Of a DNA stretch of 64,000 nucleotides, positions 62,901 to 64,000 are shown in pieces (position 1 is the stretch's first letter; the number at the start of each line of letters is the position of its first letter). The notes beneath the pieces were generated by a model. The model was not told the origin of the DNA and made no database searches. It was given only the letters and a program-made list of their open reading frames with translations. Source of the DNA: Baylisascaris procyonis. Lineage: Eukaryota > Nematoda > Chromadorea > Rhabditida > Ascarididae. A program made the position numbers and the translations under genes. The stretch spans positions 146,501 to 210,500 of the forward strand of contig JAZARR010000270.1 of the NCBI GenBank assembly GCA_037389465.1, in the 5' to 3' direction.

Positions 62901-64000
62901 GTCGACAAAAACAATTTTAAAGATAAAAAAGTCCACAAAAACAATTTTAAACATAAAAAGCCCACAAAAACAATTTTAAATATAAAAAGTCCACAAAAAC
63001 AATTTTAAATATAAAAAAGTCCACAAAAACAATTTCAAATATAAAAAGTCGACAAAAACAATTTTAAATAAAAAAAAGTCGAGAAAAACAATTCTAAATA
63101 TAAAAAAGTCGACAAAAAAAATTTAAATATAAAAAAGTCCACAAAAACAATTTTAAATATAAAAAGTCCACAAAAACAATTTTAAATATAAAAAGTCCAC
63201 AAAAACAATTTTAAATATAAAAAGTCCACAAAAACAATTTTAAATATAAAAAAGTCGACAAAAACAATTTTAAATATAAAAAAGTCCACAAAAACAATTT
63301 TAAATATAAAAAAGTCCACAAAAACAATTTAAATATAAAAAAGTCCACAAAAACAATTTTAAATATAAAAAAGTCGACAAAAACAATTTTAAATATAAAA
63401 AAGTCCACAAAAACAATTTTAAATATAAAAAAGTCGACAAAAACAATTTTAAATATAAAAAAGTCCACAAAAACAATTTTAAATATAAAAAAGTCGACAA
63501 AAACAATTTTAAATATAAAAAAGTCCACAAAAACAATTTTAAATATAAAAAGTCGACAAAAACAATTTTAAATATAAAAAAGTCCACAAAAACAATTTTA
63601 AATATAAAAAGTCCACAAAAACAATTTTAAATATAAAAAAGTCCACAAAAACAATTTTAAATATAAAAAGTCGACAAAAACAATTTTAAATATAAAAAAG
63701 TCCACAAAAACAATTTTAAATATAAAAAGTCCACAAAAACAATTTTAAATATAAAAAAGTCCACAAAAACAATTTTAAATATAAAAAGTCCACAAAAACA
63801 ATTTTAAATATAAAAAAGTCCACAAAAACAATTTTAAATATAAAAAGTCCACAAAAACAATTTTAAATATAAAAAAGTCCACAAAAACAATTTTAAATAT
63901 AAAAAAGTCGACAAAAACAATTTTAAATATAAAAAAGTCCACAAAAACAATTTTAAATATAAAAAAGTCCACAAAAACAATTTTAAATAAAAAAAAGTCC
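50986..64000 (+). repeat. Array section 3: near-uniform monomers
   Basis: Almost every unit is the consensus, differing only in GTCCAC versus GTCGAC and in A-run length (29 or 30 bp). Occasional landmarks persist: AAGATATAAAAAGT at about 52920, 54304, 55573 and 56960; GTACACAAATATAG at 58902; and GTCGAGAAAAACAATTC near 53047, 53937 and 63067. The array continues past the window end. Confidence 0.9.

Larger units (their letters stand above)
19612..64000 (+). repeat. Giant 30-bp tandem satellite array
   Basis: About 44.4 kb, near 1,480 units, runs to the window end without interruption. The unit is a 5-6 base A run, GTCCAC or GTCGAC, A5, then CAATTTTAAATAT: 18 A, 7 T, 4 C and 1 G per 30 bp. 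Units of 29 bp (one A fewer) are common. Thirty bp equals ten codons, so four of six frames lack stops and read as repeated ten-residue patterns (KKSTKTILNI, KKVHKNNFKY, IFKIVFVDFF, YLKLFLWTFL). These are composition effects, not genes. No unrelated insertion or transposon is seen inside the array. Confidence 0.97.

Noticed and set aside
19994..63972. Long ORFs with ten-residue periodic translations on both strands of the array
   Set aside because: They follow from a 30-bp unit without stops in four frames. Frames break at 29-bp units, both strands are equally open, and there is no start context or domain.
19612..64000. CRISPR-like array
   Set aside because: There are no unique spacers between repeats. 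Units are directly adjacent and degenerate, the context is eukaryotic, and no cas genes are present.
19612..64000. Telomere repeat
   Set aside because: Nematode telomeres are usually TTAGGC hexamers. None are present, and the unit is 30 bp with a different sequence.

Overview
The window looks like nematode nuclear DNA, inferred from sequence alone. TTTTCAG-type splice acceptors are present, one of them 2 nt before a start codon, as in spliced-leader trans-splicing. There is a K02A2.6-like Ty3/gypsy integrase remnant and two BEL/Pao (Tas/Cer-like) elements. A very large AT-rich tandem repeat fills the right side. No bacterial operons, ribosome binding sites, rRNA or complete tRNA genes were seen. 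The exact species cannot be named.

Layout. (1) 1-10590 is low-density sequence. Its best host-gene candidate is at about 4200-5951 (+): a signal-peptide exon, a Ser/Thr- and N-glycosylation-rich exon, and a last exon carrying one membrane helix. At about 6851-7846 lies a decayed Ty3/gypsy integrase/pol C-terminus, followed by a probable polypurine tract and 3' LTR (7885-8278). (2) 10591-16725 is a full-length but inactivated BEL/Pao element (A, + strand). It has 5' and 3' LTRs, a primer binding site, gag with zinc knuckles, protease, RT, RNase H, integrase and an env-like tail with a signal-peptide-like segment. Its pol is broken by several frameshifts and stops. (3) 16726-18124 is a second, truncated copy (B, - strand) of the same family: LTR, leader and the N-terminal half of gag. 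It abuts the 3' LTR of A with no spacer. (4) 18125-19611 is AT-rich spacer with a small GC-rich palindromic island. (5) 19612-64000 is one uninterrupted array of a ~30-bp monomer, about 44.4 kb in this window and running off its end.

The array is the most notable feature. The monomer is an A5-A6 run, GTCCAC or GTCGAC, A5, then CAATTTTAAATAT. Because 30 bp is ten codons, four of six frames stay open and produce hundreds of spurious Lys/Thr- or Phe/Val-rich ORFs. I call none of them genes. The left part (19.6-27.5 kb) is divergent. The middle (27.5-50.98 kb) is built from higher-order duplications with offsets of about 1.13, 1.29, 1.39, 1.76, 2.47, 2.84, 3.95, 4.26 and 5.71 kb. From about 50.99 kb rare substitution variants nearly vanish, abruptly and in the middle of a duplicated block. 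Truncated-unit landmarks and, at one tested landmark, the order of GTCCAC and GTCGAC units persist. This is either an assembly/polishing artefact or an unusual homogenisation process, and it is the main item to check.

The parts do not form a pathway. The window reads as a repeat-rich, possibly subtelomeric or heterochromatic, interval with one plausible host gene.
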